15,655 bases of DNA from DASUSF01 sp036375275 (GTDB lineage: Bacteria; Pseudomonadota; Alphaproteobacteria; Geminicoccales; Geminicoccaceae), in contig DASUSF010000051.1 in assembly GCA_036375275.1 (NCBI GenBank), positions 1-15,655 of the forward strand. Reading direction: 5' to 3'. A model generated the notes under the pieces. The model was not told the origin of the DNA. It saw only the letters and a program-made list of their open reading frames with translations, and did no database searches. The number at the start of each line of letters is the position of its first letter. The first letter of the stretch is position 1. This document shows, one piece after another, positions 1 to 7,418 of this stretch. Made by a program: the position numbers and the translations under genes.

Positions 1-350
1 GCGTAGCAGTGGATCACCACCGCTTCGCCCGCCCGCAGCCGCTCGAGGATTTCCGGCCCGGCGTCCGCCCAGCGCCGCTCGAAGGTGCTGTCCGGCACCC
101 CGAAGTCGACGATCGGCAGGTGGTACCAGGTCAGCCCGGCCGCCTCGGCCAGCTCGCCGAGGCTCGGGACGCCGAGAAACGTCAGCTCCTCGCCCTCGAC
201 CAGCGTGACCAGGGCGCTGGCGCCGCTCGCCTGGATCTCGGCGAGCTCGGCCTCGAAGGGCCCGACCCGCCCGCCGGGGCAGTGGGTCAGCCCGATCCGG
301 CCCTCGAACGCCGGATGGACGAGCCAGTCGATGGTCGGGCCGCTCGCCAT
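1..350 (-). CDS. CDKN3-like dual-specificity phosphatase, partial (C-terminus beyond window)
   Basis: The start is the ATG at 350-348, with a GAGGGG/GGGAG purine stretch just upstream. The gene runs off the left edge after 116 codons. The visible protein has an N-terminal motif LTHCPGGR (residues 21-28), a predicted beta-alpha region, the segment PIVDFGVPD (79-87) that fits the general-acid aspartate loop of cysteine phosphatases, and ends in VVIHCY, where His114-Cys115 would open the HCxxGxxR phosphate-binding loop. This pattern fits the CDKN3/cyclin-dependent-kinase-inhibitor-3-like branch of dual-specificity protein phosphatases, which hydrolyse phospho-Ser/Thr/Tyr esters through a cysteinyl-phosphate. 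The decisive Arg of the loop lies outside the window, so catalytic competence cannot be confirmed. It is the last visible gene of a minus-strand run, 40 nt after the NIPSNAP gene, and is probably co-transcribed with it. Its substrate is unknown. Confidence 0.75.
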   Translation of the reverse strand, partial: MASGPTIDWLVHPAFEGRIGLTHCPGGRVGPFEAELAEIQASGASALVTLVEGEELTFLGVPSLGELAEAAGLTWYHLPIVDFGVPDSTFERRWADAGPEILERLRAGEAVVIHCY

Positions 351-390
351 GCTCCCACCCCTCGCGGGATGACCGCGCCGCAGCCGCGGC

Positions 391-714
391 TCAGCGCTTG
401 TGCTCGATGAACGGCGCCGCCACCAGGATCTTGTTCTCCTGCCTGATCAGATATCCGGCCTCGGCCGACGCCTGGAGATACGCCTGCCAGGCGGGATCCG
501 CCGCCATGGCGGCGCGCTTCTTCGCCCGGTCGGCGGCGTCCTCGTACACCCAGACGTGGACATAGCTGTTGACGTCGCCGGTCTCGGTGAACGCGTACAG
601 GATCGGCTCGCCCAGGTGCTTCCGCTGAACCTCGAGGCCGCGCTCCCGGTAGAGCTGAAGGTGCTTCTGCACGGTGCCCGCGCGGCAGGTGTAGGTCCGG
701 TGGTCGAAGATCAT
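391..714 (-). CDS. NIPSNAP family protein
   Basis: This is a 107-residue protein starting MIFDHRTYTC. The opening of a beta strand with a conserved R-T-Y, followed by the G(T/K)...hL..Y...GL..Q..hLG pattern and the segment SYVHVWVYED, is typical of NIPSNAP domains (dimeric alpha/beta barrel, ferredoxin-like fold). The W-Y-A motif region is at residues 54-79 (VWVYED ... PAWQAYL). Family members are small single-domain proteins of about 100 residues with no agreed bacterial function; some relatives are mono-oxygenase-like. The ATG at 714-712 is chosen because AGGGAGGA precedes it at ideal spacing. The frame stays open further upstream (to 1161), but only as antisense to or inside the iron-sulfur gene. 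It lies 53 nt downstream of that gene and is probably in the same transcript. No catalytic residues can be assigned. Confidence 0.85.
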   Translation of the reverse strand: MIFDHRTYTCRAGTVQKHLQLYRERGLEVQRKHLGEPILYAFTETGDVNSYVHVWVYEDAADRAKKRAAMAADPAWQAYLQASAEAGYLIRQENKILVAAPFIEHKR

Positions 715-767
715 GGCTGTCCTCCCTGTGGTGGCGGTGGCCCGCGACGTGCGGGGCCGTCCGCCGA

Positions 768-2831
768 TCAGTCGTTCTCGCCGCGCTCTTCCCTGGCGCG
801 GCGCCGCGCCGCCTCGATCTCCTCGCGCTCGCGCAGATAGTCGTCGGTGGTCCGCGGGCGCGGGCGCTCGCCGGCCGCGAGCGGGTTGTCCCGGGTCTCG
901 AACTGCACGATCACCCGGCAGTCCTCGCACATCCGGATCCGGTCGACGGCGGCCGTGTCCTGGAACATCCAGTGCCTGTCGGCGAGGGTGCGCGCGATCT
1001 TCTCGATCGAGGCGCGGGTGCCGAACGGCTTGCCGCAGCGGATGCAGGTCGCCGGCTCCTCCTCCTTGACCACGACCGCCCGCTTCGCCTCCGGGGTGAA
1101 GTTCAGCCGCGGCTCCAGGCTGATCACGCGCTCCGGGCAGGTCGCGACGCAGAGCCCGCACTGGACGCAGGCCTCCTCCTGGAACGCGAGCTGCGGCCGC
1201 TCCGGATCATCCCGGAACGCGCCGGTGGGGCAGACGCTGACGCAGGCGAGGCAGAGCGTGCAGCCGGCCGTGTCCACCAGCGCACGGCCGAACGGCGCGC
1301 CCAGCGGCAGCGGCACCACGTCCCGGGGCTCGGGCGCCCCTTCGTGGAGCGCGTCGATCGCGAGCCGCATCAGCGTCCGCTTGCCCCCGGCCGGCAGGTA
1401 GGTCGACGCCGGCATCGCCGGCGCCACCTCGGGCAGATCGTGGAGGCGCGCCTCGACCGCCTCCGGATCGTCCTCGACCAGGAGCTCGAGCCGGCCGCGG
1501 CCGAAGCCGAGCCCGGCGAGGATCGCATCGACATGGCCTGCCTGCGCCTGCAGCCCCGCGAGCTCGTCCCGGCGCTTCGGCGGCACCAGGACCAGAACCC
1601 GCCCGGCGCCGTAGGCGAACGCCCCGAGCAGCACGTCGAGCCCGAGCTGGGTCGCCTCGTTGAGCGCGAACGGCAGCACCCGGGCGGGCAGGCCGCGCCC
1701 GAAACGGCTGATCAGCGAGATCACCTCGGCGCCGTGGCGCTCGTCGTGCGCGAGCAGCACGGGCTCAGGGCCGCCGGCCCCGCGGTAGGTCCCGAGCAGC
1801 GTCCTGAGCCGCTCGAGCAGCGCCGACGCCTTGGGAAAGTCGTAGCCCGCCGCCCCGGTCGGGCAGACGCTGTGGCAGGCGCCGCAGCCGCCGCAGATGT
1901 AGGGGTCGATCCGGACCGTGTCGCCGTGCGGCTCGATCGCCCCGGCCGGACAGACCTCGAGGCAGCGCGTGCAGCCGGTCCGGCCGTTCCGGCTGTGGAC
2001 GCAGATCCGGGCGTCGAAGTCGACGTAGCGCGGCTTCTCGAACTCGCCGACCAGGTCGGTGAGCTCGAACATCGCCCGCTGCACCGCCACCGGGTCGGCC
2101 GGGTCCGGGCGCAGGTAGCCGTCCCGCTTGTCGGGCGCGGTCACGAGCGGCGCGCCGCCCGAGAGGTCGAGGACCAGGTCGGCGCGCGCCTGGACCCCGT
2201 CCGCCGCGCGCTCGAAGCGGAACGCGTCGCGCGAGCTCGCCGCCGCCGGCGCGTGCCGGTCGATCACCACCTCGAACGCCCCGATGTGCCCCGCGACCTG
2301 GCGGATCCGGCCCTGGTAGACGGGGACCTCCATCCGCCATGGCGGGATCGCGTCAAGGGCGTCGAGGAGCAGGAGCGTCACCTGGAGCCGGTCCTGGAGC
2401 TGCCGGGCGGCGTCGAGGGCCGCCTGTCCCCTGCCGTAGACCAGGCACGTGCCCTGGCTCTCGAGCGTGACCGTCGGCGTCGGCGGCACGTCCAGCGCGG
2501 CTTCGGCCAGCAGCGCCGCGATCTTGGGCAGCGCCGCCCCGCCTTCCTCGGCCCAGCCGGCGCGCTCGCGGATGTTGGTGTAGCGGACGTCGGCGTCGGG
2601 ACCGAACTCGTTCCGGACCTCCTCGAACAGAGGCGCTTCCTGGGTGCAGCCGACCAGCAGCGGACCGCCTTCCGCCACCCTGCTCCGGAACCGGTCGAGC
2701 TGGGCCCGGCAGAGCTGGGTGTGGACGGCGCACGCCTCGCCCGGCGCCAGCGCATCGGCCAGCCGCCGCCCGTCGAGCGCCATGCTGACCTCGCAGTTGC
2801 AGACCAGAACCTCTTTGTCCCGGAGCTTCAT
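768..2831 (-). CDS. HdrA-like multi-cluster 4Fe-4S ferredoxin protein
   Basis: This is a 687-residue cytoplasmic protein with no signal peptide. Residues 8-70 resemble the N-terminal cysteine domain of HdrA (VCNC at 10-13, Cys41, GCTQEAPLF at 61-69). Residues 128-160 look like a degenerate FAD/NAD Rossmann start (VYGRGQAALDAARQL, without the third Gly). Residues 277-294 and 313-323 hold two 4Fe-4S motifs (C277, C287, C290, C294-P; C313, C316, C319, C323-P). Residues 357-460 resemble MvhD but contain no cysteine. Two more complete 4Fe-4S motifs lie at 524-534 and 555-565. A C-terminal CxxC pair (596/599 and 635/638) could form a zinc ribbon, followed by a charged tail. Up to four clusters suggest an electron wire serving a flavin or molybdenum oxidoreductase; the partner is not visible here. 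The start chosen is the ATG at 2831-2829, with GGGAGGA 11 nt upstream. A longer ATG at 2897 is unlikely because it lacks such a site. Function beyond electron transfer is not assigned. Confidence 0.85.
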   Translation of the reverse strand: MKLRDKEVLVCNCEVSMALDGRRLADALAPGEACAVHTQLCRAQLDRFRSRVAEGGPLLVGCTQEAPLFEEVRNEFGPDADVRYTNIRERAGWAEEGGAALPKIAALLAEAALDVPPTPTVTLESQGTCLVYGRGQAALDAARQLQDRLQVTLLLLDALDAIPPWRMEVPVYQGRIRQVAGHIGAFEVVIDRHAPAAASSRDAFRFERAADGVQARADLVLDLSGGAPLVTAPDKRDGYLRPDPADPVAVQRAMFELTDLVGEFEKPRYVDFDARICVHSRNGRTGCTRCLEVCPAGAIEPHGDTVRIDPYICGGCGACHSVCPTGAAGYDFPKASALLERLRTLLGTYRGAGGPEPVLLAHDERHGAEVISLISRFGRGLPARVLPFALNEATQLGLDVLLGAFAYGAGRVLVLVPPKRRDELAGLQAQAGHVDAILAGLGFGRGRLELLVEDDPEAVEARLHDLPEVAPAMPASTYLPAGGKRTLMRLAIDALHEGAPEPRDVVPLPLGAPFGRALVDTAGCTLCLACVSVCPTGAFRDDPERPQLAFQEEACVQCGLCVATCPERVISLEPRLNFTPEAKRAVVVKEEEPATCIRCGKPFGTRASIEKIARTLADRHWMFQDTAAVDRIRMCEDCRVIVQFETRDNPLAAGERPRPRTTDDYLREREEIEAARRRAREERGEND

Positions 2832-2929
2832 CCGCGCCCCGATCCTCCCGCCGTCCGCGTCGCCGCCCTTATCCCGCGACAGCCGTGCCGCCCGCAAGAT
2901 AATGTGACGATCCTTCGACGGAGGAAGCG
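2832..2929. promoter_or_regulatory. Divergent promoter region between iron-sulfur gene and sulfurtransferase gene
   Basis: This 98-nt gap separates two divergent genes. For the minus strand, TTGCGG (plus 2892-2897) and GATAAG (plus 2868-2873) are spaced by 18 nt and could be the -35 and -10 of the iron-sulfur gene. For the plus strand, GATAAT at 2898-2903 is a good -10 match 26 nt before the ATG, but no convincing -35 lies 16-18 nt upstream. The two candidate elements abut, so the promoters would compete for polymerase. GGAGGAAG directly precedes the sulfurtransferase start. All of this is by eye from consensus. Confidence 0.4.
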
Positions 2930-3811
2930 ATGAGCGAGCGACGCCTGCCCGATGTCCTGGTCGGGGCCGACTGGCTCGAGGCCCATCTCGGCGATCCGGA
3001 CCTTCGGGTGGTCGAGTGCACGACCTACCTCGAGCCGGCGGACCCGGACGAGGGCGTCCCGTATCATCCGCGCGCCGGCCGCTCCGAGTTCGAGGCCGCG
3101 CACATCCCGGGCGCGGTGTTCGCGGATCTGGTGGACGACCTGTCGCGGAAAGACGCGCGGGTCGGCTTCATGCTGCCGGAGCCGGCCGATTTCGCGGCGG
3201 CCATGGGGCGGCTCGGCATCGGCGACGGCACGGTCGTGGTGATCTACAGCCGCGGCCGGACGATGTGGTCGACCCGGCTGTGGTGGATGCTCCACGTCAT
3301 GGGCTTCGACGACGCGGCGGTCCTCGACGGCGGCTTCGAGGCCTGGACGATGACCGGGCGGCCGGTCGAGCCGGGACCGTCCACCGCCGCGCCGGCGGTA
3401 TTCACGCCGCGTCCCCGGGACGGGCTGATGGTCGACCAGCGCTTCGTCCAGGACGCTCTCGGCGATTCCTCGACCCTGCTCGTCAACACCCTGACCGAGA
3501 CCGACTTCCGGGGCCTCGGACCGTCCCGCTACGGGCGCCCCGGCCGGATCCCGGGCAGCGTCAACGTCCCCTGGCCCGATCTCGTCGATGCGGAGACCGG
3601 CCGGTTCGTGCCCCTGGAGGCGGCGCGGGCACGGCTCGAGGCCGCGGGCACGAGCCTCGCGAAGGAGGTCGTCTGCTACTGCGGCGGCGGCATCTCGGCG
3701 ACCAGCGCGCTGTTCCAGCTGCACCGCCTCGGCCACCGGAACCTCCGCCTCTACGACGCCTCGCTGGCGGAGTGGGCGCGCGACGAACGCCTGCCGATCG
3801 AGCGCGACTGA
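2930..3811 (+). CDS. Sulfurtransferase (tandem rhodanese domains, SseA/TST-like)
   Basis: This 293-residue protein has two rhodanese domains. The N-terminal, inactive one (about 8-145) carries the conserved HIPGAVFADL (58-67) and VLDGGFEAW (131-139) segments but no cysteine in its loop (YSRGRTMW, 106-113). The C-terminal one (about 165-290) carries RIPGSVNVPW (206-215) and the active loop CYCGGGISAT, with Cys251 as the expected persulfide-forming nucleophile. Length and layout match thiosulfate/3-mercaptopyruvate sulfurtransferases, which move sulfane sulfur to thiols or cyanide. The CGGGIS loop differs from the textbook CRKGVT (thiosulfate) and CGSGVT (mercaptopyruvate) loops, so donor specificity is open. 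The start is supported by GGAGGAAGCG before the ATG. It is divergent from the HdrA-like gene, which may hint at sulfur or persulfide chemistry in common, but this is only inference. Confidence 0.93.
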   Translation: MSERRLPDVLVGADWLEAHLGDPDLRVVECTTYLEPADPDEGVPYHPRAGRSEFEAAHIPGAVFADLVDDLSRKDARVGFMLPEPADFAAAMGRLGIGDGTVVVIYSRGRTMWSTRLWWMLHVMGFDDAAVLDGGFEAWTMTGRPVEPGPSTAAPAVFTPRPRDGLMVDQRFVQDALGDSSTLLVNTLTETDFRGLGPSRYGRPGRIPGSVNVPWPDLVDAETGRFVPLEAARARLEAAGTSLAKEVVCYCGGGISATSALFQLHRLGHRNLRLYDASLAEWARDERLPIERD

Positions 3812-3832
3812 GGCGCCGCTGCGGCTCAGGAA

Positions 3833-3862
3833 GCCTCGATCAGAAACGACTCGGAACGAGGC
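3833..3862. terminator. Weak stem-loop between convergent genes
   Basis: The inverted repeat GCCTCG (3833-3838) and CGAGGC (3857-3862) has an 18-nt loop and lies in the 52-nt gap between two convergent stop codons. The stem is only 6 bp and no T-run follows on either strand, so it is at best a weak bidirectional terminator. Confidence 0.2.
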
Positions 3863-3863
3863 G

Positions 3864-4661
3864 TCACGCCTGCTCCAGCCCGCTCGCCCGTCGGATGACG
3901 TCGGCGAGCGCGGGCGTGCAGCCGAGCACCGCGCCGGGGGCGGTGAGCGAGCCGGCCGCCTCGAACCAGTCGCTGGCATGGCCGCCGGCTTCCTCGACCA
4001 GGCGCAGCCCGGCGATCACGTCCCAGGAGCTGCACCGGAGGGTCACGCAGCCGTCCAGCCGCCCGTCCGCGACGTGGCACATCATGAGCGCGGTCGAGCC
4101 GAGGCGACGGTGGTCGACCCCGGCTTCGAGGAGGTTGCCGAGGGTCCGGACGTAGCGGCCGACCTCCAGCTTGAAGTTGAAGGTGTGGCCGAGGACCGCG
4201 CGGTGCGGGTCGCTCTCGCCCGAGACCCGGATCGGCTCGCCGTTCCGGAACGCGCCCTGGCCCTTAGCGGCGACGTAGAGGTCGTCGTGCACCGGGTCGT
4301 AGGTCGTGCCGATCAGCACCTCGCGGTCGCGGACGTAGGCGATCACCACCGACCAGTAGGGGACGCCGCGGAGGAAGTTCATGGTGCCGTCGATCGGGTC
4401 GATCACCCACTGGCCGGTGCCGGGCGCGGCGTCCTCGCCGCCACCCTCCTCGCCGACCAGCGCATCCTCCGGAAAGGCCTCGCCGAGGCGCGCCCGGATC
4501 AGGTCCTCGACCCCCCGGTCGGCGAGGCTCACCATGTCCTGCATGCCCTTGAGCTCGACCTCGAGCTCGCCCCGGCGCTCGAAATGACGGCGCGCGAGGC
4601 GGCCGGCCTCGCGGATGGTCGCCGTGGCGGCGAGGGTGCGGAGCGCGAGGTCGTGGCTCAT
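3864..4661 (-). CDS. Inositol monophosphatase family protein
   Basis: This 265-residue protein is a full-length member of the Li+-sensitive, Mg2+-dependent IMPase superfamily. The motifs seen are Q41-D-M-V-S-L-A-D48 (substrate and metal region), GEE at 70-72, DPIDGT at 88-93 followed by NFLRGVPYW, and SSWD at 211-214 with the ..AG...L.EEAGG tail. Metal ligands would be Glu71, Asp88, Asp91 and Asp214. The family includes SuhB, the archaeal-type IMPase/FBPase, HisN (histidinol-phosphatase) and CysQ. The NFLRGVPYWSV run fits SuhB/HisN-type enzymes, but the exact substrate cannot be read from the sequence. The start ATG (4661-4659) overlaps the stop of the upstream recD2 gene as ATGA, so translation is probably coupled to the helicase. 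The gene ends convergently with the sulfurtransferase. Confidence 0.9.
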   Translation of the reverse strand: MSHDLALRTLAATATIREAGRLARRHFERRGELEVELKGMQDMVSLADRGVEDLIRARLGEAFPEDALVGEEGGGEDAAPGTGQWVIDPIDGTMNFLRGVPYWSVVIAYVRDREVLIGTTYDPVHDDLYVAAKGQGAFRNGEPIRVSGESDPHRAVLGHTFNFKLEVGRYVRTLGNLLEAGVDHRRLGSTALMMCHVADGRLDGCVTLRCSSWDVIAGLRLVEEAGGHASDWFEAAGSLTAPGAVLGCTPALADVIRRASGLEQA

Positions 4662-6880
4662 GCGGGGGTCCCTTCGTGGGTGGAGGTGCGGAGCAGGGCT
4701 TCGAGGTTGGACCAGCGGCGCGGCTCGGGCCGCTCGCCGATGGCGGTCTCGAGCGCGTCGCTCTGGGTGACCAGAACGACCAGCCGCCGGGCGCGGGTGA
4801 CCGCGGTGTAGACCAGGTTGCGCCGGAGCATCCGGCCGTGCTGCTTGACCAGGGGCAGGACGACGACCGGGTATTCCGATCCCTGCGCCTTGTGCACGGT
4901 GATCGCGTACGCCGGGGTCAGTCGGTCGAGCTCGTTCAGCCGGTAGCTGAGGACCCGGCCGTCGATCCTGACCTCGAGCGTGCCCTCGCCCTGGTCGATC
5001 GCGCTGATCCGCCCGATGTCGCCGTTGTACACCTCGCGCTCGTAGTCGTTCTCGAGCTGCATCACCTTGTCGCCCAGGGCATAGGTGATGCCGGCGCGCT
5101 CGACCCGCTCGGGGGCGCCGCCGTTCAGCGCCTGCTGCAGGGCCTCGTTCAGGCTGCGCGCGCCGAGCGGCCCGCGGTTGACCGGGCAGAGCACCTGGAT
5201 GCCCTCGATCGGATCGACCCCGAAGCGCTCCGGGATCCGGTCCGCCACCAGGTCGAGGACCAGGCGCACGCCGTCCTCGGGGCTGCGCGCCTTGATCGCG
5301 TAGAAGTCGCTGAGCTCGCCGGCGTCGCGCGCCAGCTCGGGCATCTGGCCCTGGTTGATACGGTGCGCGTTGCGCACGATCCGGCTCTCCGCCGCCTGCC
5401 GGAAGATCCGGTCCAGGCGCGCGACCGGCAGGGCGCCGCTGTCGATCAGGTCCTTGAGCACCTGGCCCGGGCCGACCGAAGGCAGCTGGTCGACGTCGCC
5501 GATCAGGAGCAGGCCCGCGGTCTCCGGGAGCGCCGCGAGCAGCGCGTCCATGAGCGGCACGTCGATCATCGAGGCCTCGTCGACCACCAGGAGGTCGGCT
5601 TCGAGCGGGCGCGTGAGGTTGCGCCGGAAGCCGCGCCCCGGGTCCGCCTCGAGCAGCCGGTGCAGCGTCCGCGCCTCGCGGCCGGTGCTCTCGCCGAGCC
5701 GCCGCGCCGCGCGGCCGGTCGGCGCCGCGAGGAGGACATCCGCGCCGGCCGTCTCGAGCGCTTCCAGGATCGCCTTGACCAGCGTCGTCTTGCCGGTCCC
5801 GGGGCCGCCGGTGATCACCAGGAGGCGGCGGGTGAGCGCCATCTCGAGCGCGCTCCGCTGGCCGTCCGCGAGCGCGAGCCCGAGCTTGTCCTCGGCCGCC
5901 TGCACCGCCCCCGCCAGATCCTCGACCCTCCAGCCGGGGGCGGCGCCCGCGCGCGCCCGGAGCGCCGCCGCGATCGCGTGCTCGGCGCGGGCGAGGGCGG
6001 CGAGGAAGATGCAGGGCTCGCCCGCCACCTCCTCGGCGACCAGGTCCCCGCTCGCGACCTCCTGCTCGAGCACCGCCTCGACGGCCGCGTCCCCGACCGC
6101 GAGCAGCCGCGCCGCCTCGTCGAGCAGCATCCGGCGCGGCAGCGCGCAGTGGCCCTGGCCCTGGGCCTCGCTCAGGACGTGGCCGAGCCCGGCCCGGATG
6201 CGGAGCGGCGAATGCGGCGGCACATTGAGGCGCGCGCCGAGCTGGTCGGCGGAGGCGAAGCCGATGCCGCGGATGTCGCGGGCGAGCCGGTAGGGGTCCT
6301 GGGTCACGGTCCGGATCGCGTCCTGGCCGTAAGCCTCGAAGATCCGCCCGGCGCGGAGCGCGCTCATGCCGTTCGAGTGCAGGAACAGCATGATGTCGCG
6401 CACCGCCCGCTGCTCCTCGAAGGCGGCGACGATCCGCCCGGCGAGCGCCCTGCCGACGCCGGGCACGCGGCGCAGCCGGTGCGGCTCGCGCTCGATCACC
6501 TCGAACACCCGCTCGCCGAACGCCCCGACCAGCTTCGCGGCCATGGCGCGGCCCACGCCCTTGATCAGGCCGGAGGCGAGATACGCCTCCATGCCTTCGC
6601 TGGTGCTCGGCGGCATGGTCTCGAGCGCCGCCGCCCGGAACTGCCGGCCGAAGCTCGGGTCGGTCTGCCAGCCGCCGCGGGCGCGCAGCCGTTCGCCGGG
6701 CGCCACCCGGCCGCTCTCGCCGACCACGGTGACCGGATCGCGCTCCCCGTCGAGCTTGACCCGGAGCACGCAGAACCCGGTGTCGGGATTGTGGAACACG
6801 ATCCGCTCGACCAGACCGGCGACCGCCTCGTCGGCCGGCCTCGGGCCGGTCCGGACGAGGCCCGGCTCAGGCGCGGCCAT
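4658..6880 (-). CDS. recD2: RecD2-type ATP-dependent 5'-3' DNA helicase
   Basis: This 740-residue superfamily 1B helicase is of normal length for RecD2 (YrrC). An N-terminal OB-like domain (about 18-92) is followed by tandem helix-hairpin-helix repeats (LIKGVGRAMA at 105-114, RRVPGVGRALAG at 137-148). The motor domains carry Walker A GGPGTGKTT (358-366), motif Ia APTGRAARRLGE (386-397), Walker B VVDEAS (432-437), motif III GDVDQLPSVGPG (461-472), the YAITVHKAQGSE motif (658-669) and motif VI YTAVTRAR (691-698). RecD2 works outside RecBCD, in repair and replication-fork processing. The ATG at 6880-6878 is chosen because the OB domain follows directly. The frame is open to 7390, but that part is antisense to the yjbQ gene. 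No strong ribosome site is visible. It overlaps the IMPase gene by ATGA. No GTTC-N7-GTTC box is seen upstream, so SOS control is not indicated. Confidence 0.95.
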   Translation of the reverse strand: MAAPEPGLVRTGPRPADEAVAGLVERIVFHNPDTGFCVLRVKLDGERDPVTVVGESGRVAPGERLRARGGWQTDPSFGRQFRAAALETMPPSTSEGMEAYLASGLIKGVGRAMAAKLVGAFGERVFEVIEREPHRLRRVPGVGRALAGRIVAAFEEQRAVRDIMLFLHSNGMSALRAGRIFEAYGQDAIRTVTQDPYRLARDIRGIGFASADQLGARLNVPPHSPLRIRAGLGHVLSEAQGQGHCALPRRMLLDEAARLLAVGDAAVEAVLEQEVASGDLVAEEVAGEPCIFLAALARAEHAIAAALRARAGAAPGWRVEDLAGAVQAAEDKLGLALADGQRSALEMALTRRLLVITGGPGTGKTTLVKAILEALETAGADVLLAAPTGRAARRLGESTGREARTLHRLLEADPGRGFRRNLTRPLEADLLVVDEASMIDVPLMDALLAALPETAGLLLIGDVDQLPSVGPGQVLKDLIDSGALPVARLDRIFRQAAESRIVRNAHRINQGQMPELARDAGELSDFYAIKARSPEDGVRLVLDLVADRIPERFGVDPIEGIQVLCPVNRGPLGARSLNEALQQALNGGAPERVERAGITYALGDKVMQLENDYEREVYNGDIGRISAIDQGEGTLEVRIDGRVLSYRLNELDRLTPAYAITVHKAQGSEYPVVVLPLVKQHGRMLRRNLVYTAVTRARRLVVLVTQSDALETAIGERPEPRRWSNLEALLRTSTHEGTPA

Positions 6881-6988
6881 CGCGTTCAGCTCGGGATCCC
6901 ATGGCCGGCAGACCCTGATCCGGAACCCGGCCTTTGACAAGCGCCGATCACCGCGCGACGGTCGGCCCCGGACGCGAAGGGAATGGTC
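6881..6988. promoter_or_regulatory. Divergent promoter region, recD2 and yjbQ
   Basis: This gap of about 108 nt lies between divergent starts. A perfect TTGACA at 6934-6939 on the plus strand is a candidate -35 for yjbQ, but the hexamer 17 nt downstream (6957-6962, GACGGT) is a poor -10. The AAGGGA at 6977-6982 is the ribosome site that selects the second ATG of yjbQ. Nothing convincing was seen for recD2 on the minus strand. Confidence 0.3.
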
Positions 6989-7405
6989 ATGCGGCAGGTG
7001 CGGGGCGAGCAGACGGTCGAGACCCGGGGCGCCGGCTTCCACGACATCACGCCGGTGGTGCGGCGGTTCGTCGACGAGCGGGGGATCGGCAACGGCCTGC
7101 TCACCGTCTTCCTGCATCACACCTCCGCCTCCCTCCTGATCCAGGAGAACGCGGACCCCGACGTCCAGCACGACCTCCTGAGCTTCTTCCGGCGCCTGGT
7201 GCCCGAGGGGGCCGACTGGCAGCACGGTGCGGAGGGGCCGGACGACATGCCGGCGCACGTCAAGACCGCGCTGACCCAGACCCACCTGCAGATCCCGGTC
7301 GCGGACGGCCGGCTCGACCTCGGCACCTGGCAGGGGGTCTACCTGATCGAGCACCGGAAGCGACCGCACCGGCGCCGGATCACCCTCCACCTGATCGGCG
7401 ACTGA
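6989..7405 (+). CDS. yjbQ: YjbQ/UPF0047 family protein
   Basis: This 138-residue protein matches the whole YjbQ family (secondary thiamine-phosphate synthase-like fold). It has FLHHTSASLLIQEN (41-54), the DPDVQHDL segment (57-64), MPAHVKTALTQTHLQIPV (87-104) and GTWQGVYLIEHR (112-123). His43, His44 and His90 are candidates for the conserved metal or active-site cluster. The E. coli homologue can make thiamine phosphate in vitro, but its physiological role is unsettled. Two ATGs are possible. The one at 6983 directly abuts the AAGGGA ribosome site, while the one at 6989 sits 6 nt after it and is preferred. The upstream choice would add only two residues. It is divergent from recD2 and ends at a strong hairpin. 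Confidence 0.92.
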   Translation: MRQVRGEQTVETRGAGFHDITPVVRRFVDERGIGNGLLTVFLHHTSASLLIQENADPDVQHDLLSFFRRLVPEGADWQHGAEGPDDMPAHVKTALTQTHLQIPVADGRLDLGTWQGVYLIEHRKRPHRRRITLHLIGD

Positions 7406-7418
7406 GGGACGCGCCTCG

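Noticed and set aside
972..2933. Long plus-strand open frame (653 codons) opposite the iron-sulfur gene
   Set aside because: It is rich in Arg, Ala, Pro and Asp with no recognisable domain, and mirrors the minus-strand gene, which carries clear cluster motifs. Such antisense frames are common at this GC content.
4676..6937. Long plus-strand open frame (753 codons) opposite recD2
   Set aside because: Same reasoning: low-complexity Arg/Ala/Asp composition, no motifs, and the opposite strand encodes a full set of helicase motifs.
6934..6962. Complete sigma-70 promoter for yjbQ
   Set aside because: Only the -35 (TTGACA) is good. The hexamer at -10 distance is GACGGT, so I keep it only as a weak regulatory region.
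6881..7390. N-terminal extension of recD2 by 170 residues
   Set aside because: The extension is antisense to the well-conserved yjbQ gene and has no domain. RecD2 begins naturally near its OB domain, 740 residues from the end.
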